A stretch of DNA of 64,000 bases from Paguma larvata (taxonomy: Eukaryota; Chordata; Mammalia; Carnivora; Viverridae). The stretch's first letter is position 1; the number at the start of each line of letters is the position of its first letter. The translations under genes were made by a program, and so were the position numbers. Below the pieces are notes generated by a model. That model did not search any database. It saw nothing but the letters and a program-made list of their open reading frames with translations, and was not told the origin of the DNA. Shown in pieces: positions 32,776-45,335 of the stretch. Where the stretch lies: assembly GCA_030068075.1 (NCBI GenBank), contig CM057828.1, positions 116,363,699-116,427,698 on the forward strand, in the 5' to 3' direction.

Positions 32776-35700
32776 TCAACTCGTGACTCTCTCCACCTAC
32801 CACGCTGTGCAGCCGTCTTGTTTTCAAATTTCATAAAGTCTCCATTTGTTTAATAGCTCTAGTTGCTGGCAGCCAAATGACCAGATGGTGGAAAAAGAAA
32901 GAGGGTGTATGTGAATTTCCTTCTCGAAAGCCCAGTCACTCTGCCCAGAGCCAGGCTTAGAACAAACTGCCCTCTGCCCAGAAGATTAACCCTGGATCCA
33001 GCTTGCAAACAACACACATTTGGGGGCTTAGGACTTTTCCACATTCAAGGGTCTCTTTTAAAATGGGAAATGACCCAGAGAAGTACAGAAATCCTTAGAC
33101 AGGGTTGGTTGGCTGCTAGCTAAAAAATAAGCTTGAGATACTGTAAGGCAGTTAGGGGAGAAGAAAGAGACACCAATTATCCTAATTCCAAATTGTTCCC
33201 AGGGATAACCTTGACCATCCGAGCCAGAATTATTATAAAAGATTCCTTTAGCAGAACCGCCATCAGGTGCCAACCCTCATTTTGTCTACCAGTGAGTACA
33301 TGGAATGATTAGAAAGACAACAACCGAAATACAAAAATCCCTGCTAAACCCAGGTCACTAAGAAACGTTAAGATAAACTTGCATTTAGAAACCTAACAAT
33401 TATTTGTGCGTCAATTCAAAAGCAGTTGGACGTTTCATCTTGTGTGTCAGGGACAAGATTTTCTCTCTATTTTTAGCAAAAATTGCAAGCCAGGCACGTG
33501 CAGCGTTTGCTAAACAGAATGCGAAACAGGGTTTCTTCCCGGGTCCTCAACGTGACAAGGCCCAGAGCGGGGCAGAATCAAACACAGGCTGGGACTATCG
33601 CTTGGAAATAAGATAACCAAACAATGGGTCAAACTCAACGCTGGCATCCGAGGAGGACTCGACTTTTTTATAGTATGAATGAGCATTGCACATACATTTA
33701 AACTTACGGCCTGTTAGAATCCATTCGGGCTAGCTCTGTGTGTAATGGGTAGCAAACTCTATGCCGATTTAAATATAGAGTAAAGGATAATTGTAAGATG
33801 TCTCAATCAGGGTTTCTGCTAGTCTTCACATATTTTAAAGGCATAACACACAGAGGTTACATAACTGCCTTTACGGAAAACCCTGCATTCAGAGTTGTTT
33901 TTGAAGCCCGTTTGCAGCTGAGTGTTTACTAAATCAAGCACTAAAAACTAGATTTACACTGGTTTTTGGAAGCTGAATGCCAGCTGCAGCTGCCATTAGA
34001 GCAATTCAATTTCTTTTTTATAAAGCACAAGTAAGGCTCAATTTACTAAAGTTTTATTTCCTTTTTATGCATCCCATATGCTAGGGGAAAAAATTAAGTT
34101 TATGAGATTAAAAATGAGTTTTATGCTAAATGTTTACGAAGTTTCAGCTGGTTGCATTTGCAAGCCCTCAAACCCACCAAGTTCAGCTTCTGGTTTTTTT
34201 CCTAACAAAAGAAGGTCTTGATGTTTACGAGAGGAAATGGCCCAGACCTCCTCCTCTGTTCCCATCTAGCTCTGGCTTCCTCTTTCACTTCACACGGTTT
34301 TGTAAGAGTTGAGGTAGAGAGAGAAGTTCCTCAAGATGTCAAAATCTTCAGAAGGAAGGCTTCTATGTGGACTCGATTGCTTTTTTTAAATGGCTCCTTT
34401 TTCTCCCCCCTCCATTCCCTCTGTCTTGATTTAGCTAGTCTGGTGATGTTTTTCATGTCTGTGATCATCTCTAAAAAAGCAATATAGCTTTTACTTGATA
34501 GAAAGAAACATCTAGATAGCTAACAGCTGCTGAATCTGGAGAAGACTGCTTTTCATCACCTAATTACAAACCACAGTAGATTAAAAAAGTTGCATTTCTT
34601 TGCTCCAAAAGTAATGGGTACAACGAATTTTTTTTTAACTCTACGTATGTCATTGGGAAGAACCCAATATATCCCTTGTGAAAATATTTCACTATGCAAA
34701 TTCTTCCTCCCTCTGAAATACTTTGGCCTTTCTTAGGATTCGTTTTTTGAATTACTCTAGTTCTGATTATGCTATCAAAGAACCTATCATCTTGGGGAAT
34801 ATTCATTGAAAAAGACAGGGTAGAAAAGTTTTTAAAGATGAGAAAGTCTTCTAGAGATAAGGTTAGAGAGAATCCATCCAAATGTCCAATGGAATAAGTC
34901 CATTTATATTCACTAAGCCACGCTGTTTCTACTTAACTATTAAAAGGTCGAGTTTTAAGCTTTCCTAGGAGTAGTAAAGGAAATTCTAGAGCCTTACAGT
35001 AGGAGACTGGAGAAGCAAAGAGAAAAAATCAATAATGTAGATATCACAGTCGATGACAGATGGACAATAGGCTCCTTTGAGAACAAGTCGTTAATGGTCA
35101 TTAAGGGGACTCAGGTATGTCCTAGCACGTCACAGTGTTCCAAGGAGGGCTCTTGACTGGGAAGAGTTCACAGACAATTCCAGCACTGAGATTTCCTGAG
35201 CAAAGAAAAGAAATAAATATCATCTTCCAGGCATTGAGCTACATGGCGGAAGAGTTGACATGGACCAATTTTGGCCAGAGATACTAGCTAGGGGTCAGTA
35301 GATTGGAGTTCTCTTGGCGTGTGAACCAAATAATCCTATCCCAACAGGCAACTGCTGGCAAACAGGATGGTTTACACCAAAAAGAATAAAGAAGGACAAC
35401 CATGTGAAATGCACAGTCCCCAGAAGGAAAGTTGAAGGATGCACACAGAGTATGGATCAATCTTATTGGCCCATAGGCCTGCAGCCTACAAAAGCAAAGA
35501 AGGGACACAGCAAAGATGCCCCTGGGCACTTAATCTCAAGTGTTTCTAGCAGCAAACGAGATCACTGGGGACCCCGCCAGGAGAGGGAGGGACTTAAAAG
35601 CCAGGGTCACCCCGATTGTACAGGAAGGGGCTTAGAGCATAGATTACTTTTTGTTGGCATGTTAACCATCCCGCACACTGCTTTAATGGTACCCCTTCAA

Positions 35701-35779
35701 ACTATTATAGCATAGAAAGTGAGAGTCACACTGATGCACCATTAACCCTATTCTCAATTTGGGGATCTTTGCCCATCAG
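32776..35779. promoter_or_regulatory. Repeat-poor 3-kb block with candidate enhancer
   Basis: No mobile element is recognised over about 3 kb. Around 33660-34140 it is AT-rich, with the palindrome CAGCTGCAGCTG (33981-33992, two E-boxes), CCATTAGAGCAATTCAATTT right after it, and several TTTATGAG/AAATTAAG motifs. No exon is evident. Frames of 105 and 133 codons elsewhere in the block have no recognisable content. Confidence 0.38.
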
Positions 35780-36370
35780 TTAGGAGAGACAAGGCAGGTG
35801 TTTACAAAACATCTAGGAAAGATGTAATTGGTAAGGTATTACCCACAATTCAGCAGAAACTTGGAAAGATAGAAGGACCCATGTATATAGGAGTGGTCTG
35901 AGAAATGTTTACAGAGAGATGAGTCTCAAAGGATGTATAGCATTTGGATAGAAGACCCAAGAAGGCATTTCAGGCCTAGGGAAGGATATGAGCCATAGCA
36001 AGTGATGCAGGTATAAGCGTGGTATGTTTGTAGAAAGGGGGCAGCAATGAGGAAGCCAACTGGGGCAAAGTGCTAGGAGGGTTACAGAACAGAACATGTG
36101 AAAGAGGGATTAGACTCAGGATGGAGGACTGTCAATAATAGACTGGGAAGCAATGACAAGCCTTGGAATTTGGGAGAAGAAAAATCGCATGGTGACTGTG
36201 GCAACTTAGAGAGGCTGGTCTGGTGATAGGGCAGCACGATAAAGTGGAAAGAAAAGAAGTTGGACCGCTGAGGAGGGAGCAGCAATGATCCAGGCCCCGA
36301 GGTAATGAAGCACAAGTAGAAGCCATGAAGAGAGAGAGTTAGGGTATTTGTTCTCTCCACTCACCTCCCC
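35780..36370 (-). mobile_element. L2 fragment
   Basis: AAGAAGGCATTTCAGGCCTA, TGGGAAGCAATGACAAGCCT and GGTCTGGTGATAGGGCAGC follow the reverse complement of the L2 ORF2 3' region and 3' UTR. Diverged, with uncertain edges. Confidence 0.5.
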
Positions 36371-36714
36371 ACCACATTCCCATGCCTTACTGATAGGAGA
36401 TCTTGCTTCCACATACCCAGCTTTCTCTGGACCCCCATAGGGGGTAAACAATGTAGTAAGCACCAGGGAGCTCCCTCAGCCCTTGCTAGTTTCCTTAACC
36501 ATACCACTGGGTTTTGTCTGTCTGTTTTTGAATGGACCATTTGTGTCTTTGCAGATCCTGACTTCCATAGACACCAAAAACATCTTGAAAGAAAAATAAA
36601 AAGCTATGAACTGGACAGGAAGAAAAGGAACATTGATGAATACAATTTTGACTGTGGGAAATCAGAAAACATGGCATAGAAATATCAAGGATTGGCTGGG
36701 AGTAAAGATTCTTA
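36371..36714. other. Unique intergenic sequence
   Basis: Nothing recognisable is seen here. Confidence 0.55.
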
Positions 36715-36890
36715 GAACCGCCTAGGGTGAACCTTGGCTCCTCCATTTTGTAGCTATGTAATGTCAACTGGGGGCACAATGCTTTGCATCTCTAGGCCTG
36801 AGCTCCTTCAGCTGTGAAATAAAGATGACCACTGGAATGGTGCCAGGCTTAATGCGTGTGCTGCATAAGTGTGCTCTCTTATTGTTGTTC
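36715..36890 (+). mobile_element. MIR
   Basis: CTCCATTTTGTAGCTATGTA, CTGAGCTCCTTCAGCTGTGA and AATAAAGATGACCACTGGAA follow the sense MIR order. Confidence 0.65.
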
Positions 36891-37376
36891 TCAGGAGAAC
36901 TCACATGGGAAATACTGATTATGAACTAAGACTTGTTCACTTTGAGCCAAATGGTGACACTAGAATCCTTAAGTGGTCATCTCCAGGAAGTTCTTGGAAA
37001 TAAGTGCATTTGGGTAAGAGGAAATTACTAAGGCAAAGGTAGAGATAAAGTAACCGGCATGAAAGGAAAAGGTGAAACTTTGAAAACGGATGACCTTTTC
37101 AAAGGAAAGAAAGCATCAAAAGAGTAGCAATGTCTAAGAAATACGCACTGGACAAGCCCACAGTGAGTGGGTAGGAGGAAGATGAGAGACAAAGAAAAAA
37201 GAAGAGACGCGGAAGAGCTGGATCTCTCCATAATACAGAAGCTAAAAGAGCCAGAAGCAATGAAAATGACAGATGCCTTTGAACTTCGAAAAGAGATTAC
37301 CTGGAGCTTTGGGAGACAAACCTTGAGGAAGTGGAATTGGAAGGAAGAAATAAGTCTTTCTAAAAAGCTGTTGGAG
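36891..37376. other. Unique intergenic sequence
   Basis: No gene is seen. The 136-codon frame at 37167-37577 starts in purine-rich unique DNA and runs through a SINE, so it is not a gene. Confidence 0.6.
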
Positions 37377-37603
37377 GGGGCCTGGATGGCTCAGTTGGTT
37401 GAGCCACCAACTCTCGATTTCGGCTCAGGTCATACTCCCAAGGTTATGGGTCAAGCCCCTTGTCTGCTCCATGCTCAGCGTGGAACCTGCTTGGGATTCT
37501 CTCTCTTCCTCCTTCTGCTCTTCTCCCCCACTCACATGCTCTCTCTCCCTCTCTCTCTCCCTAAAATAAAAAAATAAATAAAAAATAAAATAAAATAAAA
37601 AGC
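37377..37603 (+). mobile_element. CAN-SINE with (AAAAT)n tail
   Basis: GGGGCCTGGATGGCTCAGTT head, CCATGCTCAGCGTGGAACCT body and a long CT tract, ending in AAAATAAAATAAAATAAAA. Confidence 0.93.
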
Positions 37604-38036
37604 TTGAGGAAACAGGTACAGCCAAAGGTCATTCACTCTACAGTTTTTCCTCCACGATGCAGTAGTCAGGGGCACGCCCAAATTTTGAAAAGAAGAAGAA
37701 ATTAAGAGAGAAAAGCTGAAATTTTTAAGGAAAGAAAAAACAAGTAAAATTGCAAAATGCTTCTGTGAAGAGAGAACAGGAAGAGGCTAGGTTTAAAAAT
37801 CAAATTGGAATTTTTTTGGAAATGAGAAATCAAAATTCCAGGTGTTTGCAGGGCTTTCCTACCCTAACGGCACTCTTCTCATTTATAACAAAGCTACCTA
37901 CTCAGATTTTAATTATTACCATCCAGCTGTGATGTTGGGCTAAGCGGCGACTCTGAGCTAGTTTTACGACAATCCCCTCCCCATCACCAAACAAAAGACA
38001 ACCTATACTGCTTCACTTCAAAATAACATTGTGGTT
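37604..38036. other. Unique intergenic sequence
   Basis: Nothing recognisable is seen here. Confidence 0.6.
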
Positions 38037-38053
38037 AAAAACATGGTACCTAG

Positions 38054-38266
38054 GGGCACCTGGGTAAGTTGGCTGAGCATCCGACTTCCCTCAGGTCATG
38101 ATCTCTCAGTTTGTGAGTTCGAGCACCACGTCGGACTCTGTGCTGACAGCTCAGAGCCTGGAGCCTGCTTCGGATTCTGTGTCTCTCTCTCTCTGCCCCT
38201 CCCCTGCTCATGCTCTGTCTCTCTCTGTCTCTCAAAAATAAATAAATGGTAAAAAAAAAAAAAAAA
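38054..38266 (+). mobile_element. CAN-SINE, felid type, young-looking
   Basis: Head GGGCACCTGGGTAAGTTGGC (a few bases missing inside the A box), intact body and an A20 tail. The TSD AAAAACATGGTACCTAG (38037-38053) recurs as AAAAACATGGTATCTAG (38267-38283), one difference. Confidence 0.96.
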
Positions 38267-38299
38267 AAAAACATGGTATCTAGAGTAAGACTGGCTGAG

Positions 38300-38510
38300 T
38301 TTATACTTCCAACTTTCCCTCTGAGTGGCTACGTGCTGTTGGGCAAATTACTTTACCTTTCTATACCCAAATTTCCACATCCTAAAAGGGAGATAATAAC
38401 AGGGCAGACGTCCCTGGGACACTGCGAGGAATAAATGAGATAACACAAATAAATCATTTAAAACAATGCCTGACGTATAGTAAAGAATCAATGATCCTTG
38501 GTTATTATTC
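38300..38510 (+). mobile_element. MIR
   Basis: GGCTACGTGCTGTTGGGCAA, ATTTCCACATCCTAAAAGGG, GAATAAATGAGATAACACAA and AATGCCTGACGTATAGTAAA form an almost complete sense MIR. Confidence 0.88.
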
Positions 38511-39105
38511 TCCACATATAATCACCTTATACAATAATTATATATTAATTTTTTCTCCTCAGGTCAGTACTCTGATTTCTTTCAACTCAAAGAGAACATC
38601 ATTCTAGAAAACTCTATTGATAATCATGCCCCAGGATAATGTAAGTTTGGATATAATGCAATTGAAAATTGGCAAGTGTCTTCATCTGTACCCAATCTCG
38701 CTTGTCAAACAGAGCAAAGCCAGCAAAGCTCTTGTTTTCTGAGAGGAAAACACATGGGATGCGGAGGTAAGACTGGCTGGAGAGACTGTAGAACCCCGTT
38801 TTAGGAAATAGGCAGGGGAGCATGTCCCTATCCCCAGTAATCTCTCAGCCCAACTTCCCCATCCTGAGCTGAAGAAAAGGGCATCAAGTGACCCAGAGAT
38901 TTCTGGAATCCCCACTGCTGCCCTGAAAGCCCAGCCACACCCACAACCCAGAATCATCCCTATTGATGTTCCACCAGAGACACACACGATGACCACCAAG
39001 TGGTACCAAATTGCACCTGGGACCAGGAAGGATTAATGGTGTCATCAAGACTAGAAGTCTGGTCAATCGGCTGCACCGACTGGCCTCCAGAAAACTGTTT
39101 TGGGT
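38511..39105. other. Unique intergenic sequence
   Basis: No gene is seen. A 105-codon minus-strand frame near 38682-38999 has no recognisable content. Confidence 0.6.
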
Positions 39106-39115
39106 TGATTAATAG

Positions 39116-39248
39116 TGTCTTTTTTATTTTTAATTTTTATTTTCTTAATTATTTTTTTAAGTAGGCTCCATCTCCAACATGGAGCTTGAACTCACAACCC
39201 AGAGATAAGAGTCACATGCTCTCCGGGCTGAGCCAGCCAGGCTGTCCC
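39116..39248 (-). mobile_element. CAN-SINE, older type
   Basis: AAGTAGGCTCCATCTCCAAC, GGAGCTTGAACTCACAACCC and GGGCTGAGCCAGCCAGGCTG are the reverse of the older SINEC form. The exact 10-nt TSD TGATTAATAG lies at 39106-39115 and 39249-39258. Confidence 0.88.
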
Positions 39249-39258
39249 TGATTAATAG

Positions 39259-40379
39259 CCTCTTAAACCTGTTAGTTTTTCTGTCTCTCCTGGCTGAACT
39301 CCAATTTCCTTCAGGGCAGAGTTTATTTTAATCAAGTCGTTTGGTTTGTTTGTTTTTTTAATTTCCCACAATGTCCAGCACAATTTAGTGAGAAAACCAT
39401 TAACCACAGTAACACAAACAGGGGGCTCCGGAGGGATTTAGCTTCACCCTACCATTCCATAACCTCCAGATCTCCTTCAACACCTCCCCAATCCCTTTGA
39501 ATTAACAAATTGTGTCCCAAATCCCCCTGTTTTATGGAAATCCTGAAGTAACTTCTGAGTTGGTATTAAATAAATGTTCCTGAAATTTTGTTTGATCATA
39601 TGATAGATCCCTTGTTTTATGTCCCTCAAGTGTGTCTCTAGCTCCCCTTTGTGGAGGGTAAAGACCATGGTATCTCCAACAGGTAGTTCAGCTGGCTTGG
39701 GGTCCCAGGAGAAAAGGAGCAAAAACCCTACAACTACTTTAGCTGACCTACAAAGAAAGGCAAATGCTATTTTGCTACATGTTATCAAGAGAGAAAAATC
39801 CTAAATAGAGCAAACAACAGGAAACAAGACTGAAAACAACTACCTGGCCCACTCCTTTGAGTTGGGCGCTGGTATCTACTCTTCCGTTTGAGTCCTCATA
39901 GGATCCCACATAGCTCCTCTTCTCTCTTGCTTCTAGAAAAGCCTTTTCCAGTCTATTTTTGGACAACCAAAAGCTTTCAAGGTTGTTCATTCAGACACCT
40001 GCCAATGTTCGTTAGAGCTGCTTAAAAAGTTAACAGTGGAGCAATCTCTATGTAGATCTTACTCTATCAGAATGAAATGACTGCCTTCCTCCCACCCTCG
40101 CTTATGGCAGTTCAAGTTACCATATTTCATCTTCTCACCCACCAATCTGTTCTGCTAGAAGTGGGCAGATAATGGCAAGAGGCTCCTCCTTTGCAGTCTT
40201 TTGACAATACTAATATACCACTACCACCTTCATTTTTCTTATTTATTGCTTCAGAATTGATGCTGCCCAGGGCGTAAACTCCAAACAGAATAATTAGCAA
40301 ATGGTCCATAGCTGTGTTCATCTTTGAATTCATCGGTCGTATGAACGACTCTATTTGTTTACTCTTTCGATATCCAGGT
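39259..40379. other. Unique intergenic sequence
   Basis: No gene is seen. It holds a TTTGTTTGTTTTTTTAA tract near 39345. Confidence 0.6.
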
Positions 40380-41300
40380 GCTTGTTTTAGCTTCAAGGAG
40401 TTTCACAGCACATTTGGGAAGACACGGGAGTAAGCAGATGATAGCAAGATGCTGTGATAAGTGTTGTAGCAGAACTATGCACAGAGTAAGAAGGTTAAGA
40501 AAGCCTTTCCAATGAGGGGAGTGGCTGGGCTGAATTGGGAAGCCGAGCAGACAGAAGTGGTGGAATCAGTATCCACAGAAAGAACAATCTGCTCACTCAG
40601 GCAAGCCAGGGCACAGCCCATTCGGGGAGAAACTCGCATGGGAAGTAGAAAAGCAGGAAGGGACTGGCTGAAAATCACGTTGGAGGAAGAGGAAAAACTA
40701 ACTATATAGAAGAACTTCTAGATGTTTGGCTGGGGGTGGGGGTGGTCATGAAAGATTTTTTTAAATGACACACGAGATCTTCAGTTGAGAAAGTTAACTC
40801 CTGAAAGAAGAATGGTATCAAGCGGTGACTAACTCAAGGCTGGGACAAAAGTGAAGAGGCTACTAAAATAAGCCACACAAGAAATAGTAAGGATCTTGAC
40901 TAAGGACCTAACGGTGGGGGGATGGGAAGGGAGAGAAAGACACGCATTTGAGGAATAATAAAGAGATAGTGTCAGAAAATCATACTGACTGATAAGACGT
41001 AGGGGTCAAAAAATGAAGGAGTCACCGATGATTCATTCATATGTTTCTGGCTTAAGCACCCAGGTAGATAGTGTTACCACTCTCTACCCCAGGGAAAACG
41101 AAGAATTCAGGAAGAGTTGATTTGTTAGATGCATTGACTTGGAGGTTTCCATAGAACTAAGAAGAAATGTCCAATACACAAGTAGATAGACAACTCTTGA
41201 GTTCAAGAAAGAATTCAGTAGTGGAGATACAAATTCAGAAGCCATTAGCAAGCACGCTGGTGGGAGCTAAAATCATGAGAGAAAAGAAGTTCATTCAAGG
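40380..41300 (-). mobile_element. L2 fragment
   Basis: GGAGCAATCTCT-like edges are unclear. The core is clear: GAGGCTACTAAAATAAGCCA, TAAGGATCTTGACTAAGGAC, ATGAAGGAGTCACCGATGAT, TGACTTGGAGGTTTCCATAG and AAATGTCCAATACACAAGTA follow the reverse complement of the L2 ORF2 3' half. Stops in all frames. Confidence 0.6.
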
Positions 41301-41919
41301 AGGCTATGAAGAATGAGAACAAGGTTGGGAATCAAGAGCAGACTGAACAGGAGCAGACCGTAACTTTAGCTAATGTCTACCACCCTACATTAAAAATGCA
41401 TCCAGAACAAAGGCAAGTGCCATTCCTCCATATTCTCTGGATGTGTTTATTTGCTGTTCTGAAGTTCATTGTGGATTTGTGTTATTTCATGAAGGCTACA
41501 TTTTCATATTTGAATTGGTCTAAGGGGCTAAGTAAGAGTGGGGGTTCTGATGGAGATGGGGGTGTGTAAGTCACCTGACGCCAAGCCTGGCTGCATGGAA
41601 CCTATGGTTTTAGGAAAAGGAATATGGGCCATTTGACTCAATGGACTGTGGGCATAACAAGGGCTAATACTGATACAGCTAGAATCAGTCTCAATCCAGA
41701 ACTCGTACTTAGGTATTTTGGAACACCCACATGGGCACAACCATCTCAGCATCTTATGAATATTACACGAGGTCTTGGTCAACACTGTTTTGATCTTTGT
41801 CTATCTTATTCTCAGGGCTCTGGAACCTGCTGTTTTCTCTTACCTTTCAACATATCCTATTCACTGAAATATTTGAACAAGTCACTTGTTTGTGTGCAAG
41901 CAGCATCTAATCTGAATTA
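41301..41919. other. Unique intergenic sequence
   Basis: Nothing recognisable. Frames of 85-98 codons on both strands overlap and have no recognisable content. Confidence 0.55.
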
Positions 41920-42340
41920 ATCAGAGCTTGTTGCAAGTGACAGAACCCCAAGTCAAACTAACTGACACACAAGGAGAAGTATATTCCAAGAAGCTTGGTT
42001 CAGACACTCTCCCTGTCCCATGTGTCTACATCTTGACTTCTATCTCCCCTCTCGAGGCTGATTTTCTCCACAGAGCAGCAAGCAGTCCTTCACAACTCCC
42101 AGGTTTCACCCCAGGAAACATGTCAAACTCCTTCTCGCTGGTCCCAAGTTCAAAACGCCTGAGGAAATTCTCTGGCTGACCCAGCCTAGGCAACATGTCT
42201 ACCCCACGAACACACATTCTGCCCAGAAAGCTGGCATTCCCTGAAGGGAAGGCAAAAGAATAGACATTCGCCATATGCTTAGAGCAGAATCCTCCCTTTG
42301 TTACCTCGTCCTCCCTCCCCACCCCCCCAACCAGATCTGC
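41920..42340 (-). mobile_element. MLT1-like MaLR LTR
   Basis: The left end, AGAGCTTGTTGCAAGTGACA then CCAAGTCAAACTAACTGACA, is the complement of the MLT1-like 3' end seen at about 3230-3290. The middle carries CTTCTCGCTGGTCCCAAG-type sequence. The right boundary is uncertain. Confidence 0.5.
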
Positions 42341-43560
42341 CTGGGTGCCTTATACATCAGGGAAGCTTCTCCTCTTTTAGACTCCATTTCATATTCATTC
42401 TGCTCAATCATCCCTGAAAGGTCTTATCGACTCTCAGGTTGACACCCTTCACTCCTCTACACTTCTGTAGACACCTTTGCTTCCAGGACCCCTCATGAAA
42501 TCTACCTGTCTTCTGCTCACCTAATGCAAACCAGATGAGATGGGAGGAGGTCAGAGTTTACGTAAAGCTGGATCATCCAAAAGAGAGAATATTTGCCCTA
42601 CTGGTGTCACACTATGGCTTTGCAATCCTACCAAGAAGGAAGCTTGGTGAATTTAAAGAGAACAAATCTATCACTCCTTTGTGCTAATTCTGATTTTTAA
42701 AAACACATACACACACACAAATGTCTTTAGAGACATATGGCAATTTAAGAAAGCAGGAAACCAAAGAACCTGACATTTCTGGAACAACAAATAAAAAGCT
42801 CCTTAAAAGTTAACAAGGCAAAGACGAATGTGGATTCTAACATGTGAAGTTAGTAAGTATTTTGTGATTTGGCTCTGCTGGAAGTTATTACACCAGAACG
42901 GAGCCAACATGGAAACTTAGTTTGAGCTACAATTCCCTGTGAAAGAAATCTAAAATTAGTCACCGTGTAATCTGGGTGTGGAGTATTTCTAATGGGCCGC
43001 TAAGCAGATTGGTAATTAACTTTTGTTCTTTGAATGGAAGAAGACATTAGACTGATGATATGTTGGAAGACAGATTTGGAAAACATGGCTATACCCAAGA
43101 CCATTTATTAAAGGATCCATGTGAATACAAGTTCTAAAATGCATTAATAATTTTTAGTTCATTTAATATTTGATAGCTATTTCTTTGGTATACATATTGA
43201 AAATTTCCCTTTCATCAATTACTATTTCATATGATTTTTATTTTCTTGGCTATGTGGCCTTAGTTACCAGAGGAAACAAAATAAGTAAAGGGTTATGTTT
43301 TTATAATTTATTTTTGTTTTTTATTTTATTTTATTTATAAATTAATAAGTGAATAATAATAAATGAGTTCATTAATAAATATTAATATTAAATTGGCAGA
43401 AGATTGAATATTGTAAAACAATTTATGAAAACATAATGCTTTGCTTACTTAGTTAATTCTAAATTTATTTGTTTATTAAGAAATAAATATTAATCTGGAA
43501 ATCTGAATGTATACAATGGTTATAATTCACTTTATCTACTTCAGTCCTGTTAAGTTGGAA
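42341..43560. other. Unique, increasingly AT-rich sequence
   Basis: No gene is seen. A short (AC)n run lies near 42703-42719, and 43290-43500 is very AT-rich (TTAATAAATATTAATATTAA). Confidence 0.6.
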
Positions 43561-43576
43561 ACAGCTAAAAGGTTTT

Positions 43577-43736
43577 TTTTTTTCAGTCCATAATACCACT
43601 TTTATTTCTTTTTTTAATGTATTTATTTAAATTCAAGTTAGTTAACATACACTGCAGTATTGGTTTCAGGAGCAGAACCCAGTACTTCATCACTTACACA
43701 TAACACTCAGTGCTCATCCCAACACGTGTCCTCCTT
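43577..43736 (-). mobile_element. Short carnivore L1 3' end, possible 3' transduction
   Basis: TTAGTTAACATACACTGCAG to GCTCATCCCAACACGTGTCC is the minus-strand L1 3' terminus. Read in sense, it ends in an A-rich tail with AATAAA, then 17-20 non-L1 bases (AGTGGTATTATGGACTG), then a second poly(A) of 11-12. Flanking 16-mers (43561-43576 and 43737-43752) agree at 14 of 16 positions and form the TSD. Confidence 0.85.
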
Positions 43737-43752
43737 ACAGTTAAAAGCTTTT

Positions 43753-45335
43753 ATGTGATTTTTCAGTATAAGAAATTATATTTCATGGATATTACCACTA
43801 GGTGGCTCAAGAGGCTAAAATAACATATGTGCAGGGGGAAAATAACCCAAATATTTAAAGATTTATATCTCTTTCTGCAGTTATATGCTTTATAGTTTTA
43901 TTTCCTACAAATTTTTATACTATTTGTAGATAATCACTGCAACACTACCCATGGGAGACAATAACTTTAACGTAGGTCATCGTGGTGTGTGCCACTTTTA
44001 CCAAGGAGAGAGAGGGTTAATGGACAAAATGAATGAGTTATGTGACATTTTGCCATAAAAATGTAATAATAAAATAAATTAAAATCTTACCAGCTGACTG
44101 AGAACACAGTATTCAATGGGGTCTGAAGGGCTGACGTCTTGGGCTATATTTCATTTTAATTTATCAAGACATTTCTAGAGATTACCTGCTTCATTTTCTG
44201 GCAGTCATGGTTATTATTTATGTCTCTTCGAGGCAAACAATTTGCAGCCAGGGCTTCAGCTCTCTACAGTCCAGGGACCTTGAAAATCAAACCATTTTTT
44301 CCTTAATAATTAGTTATTAAAATAAAGACTCTCCAAATAGGGCATCTATTATATCAGATACCTTGGGACCTCCTGCTCTTTCTGAGACATATAAAACAAG
44401 AGCAGAAAATGGTTATTTTTTCCCCAACTTTAATAAACATCTTATAATTCTGTTTGTCCAAGGTAGAGTACCAGGAAGTGAAGAGAGAAGAGATGGACTA
44501 CAAAGCTGGAAAGGAAAGTATTAAGCCTATAGATTCTGCCAAAGAGGGAAAACAGAGTAGGGATCTTAGAATAGGAGGGCCTTATAAATTCCTTAACCAA
44601 GAAGAATCAGTATTTATTCGGAAGATAGCTATTGCTCCAGGCTTTCTTAGTACCAACAGAAGCTCTTCTCTTCTAGTTTAAAATTCAGAAGCACTGAAAT
44701 CTTAAATGTCCTTTCAAGATACTGGTTTTATCTTTAGATTATTGGTCTTTATCCTTGGATGATTTGTCCTTATAATTACCAACAATCAAAACTTCCATTC
44801 TAAAAGTTATTTAATTGGCTCTACTTTAGGGGAGAAGCAAAATCCTCTTTATGGGAGCAGTTAAGGGAGAATTTTTCTAATTCTTGTAAGAGGCCAGTAG
44901 CATTTTTTCCCGAATTTTTAACCTCCGTAGAGGTATTTTTTTAAATATTTTCCTTGGCCGTTTATTATTTGTCATTTGGAAGTACATGTGGGAATCTGAG
45001 CTTGGCTTAAAAGAGAAGTATTGATTTTCCCTAAGGGAGATATTTTCGGTTCAGCTGCAGTAACAGCAGGCCCTGATATTTTTGTATTTGTACCCGGGCA
45101 CCTGACATTTAGGTTTTATTTGAACATAGAGTTGTAAATATAACATGAACTAGTTCTCACATAGCTCTTAAATACTGAGATCTAATTACTTCTTTCCAAG
45201 TTTAACACCTATACTTGGTCAAAGCTCTAGCCAGTTAGCTTTTTGAGAAAGAGATGAAATCTTACCTTCCCAAATTACGGCCATGAATAGTTTCCACTGA
45301 GTGATTTAAAAAAAACCCAAAAAAACCCCAAAAAC
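43753..45335. promoter_or_regulatory. Repeat-free AT-rich block, candidate regulatory
   Basis: No mobile element is recognised. TTAATAATTAGTTATTAA at 44303-44320 has perfect 7-bp inverted arms around TTAG. GGCTGACGTC lies near 44130. The 75-codon frame at 44454-44681 has no recognisable content. The regulatory role is inference. Confidence 0.35.

Noticed and set aside
32440..32853. 137-codon plus-strand frame
   Set aside because: Its second half is the translation of a MIR element, and the first half has no recognisable similarity.
37167..37577. 136-codon frame with basic N-terminus
   Set aside because: It reads straight into a CAN-SINE and its CT tract, so it is a repeat translation.
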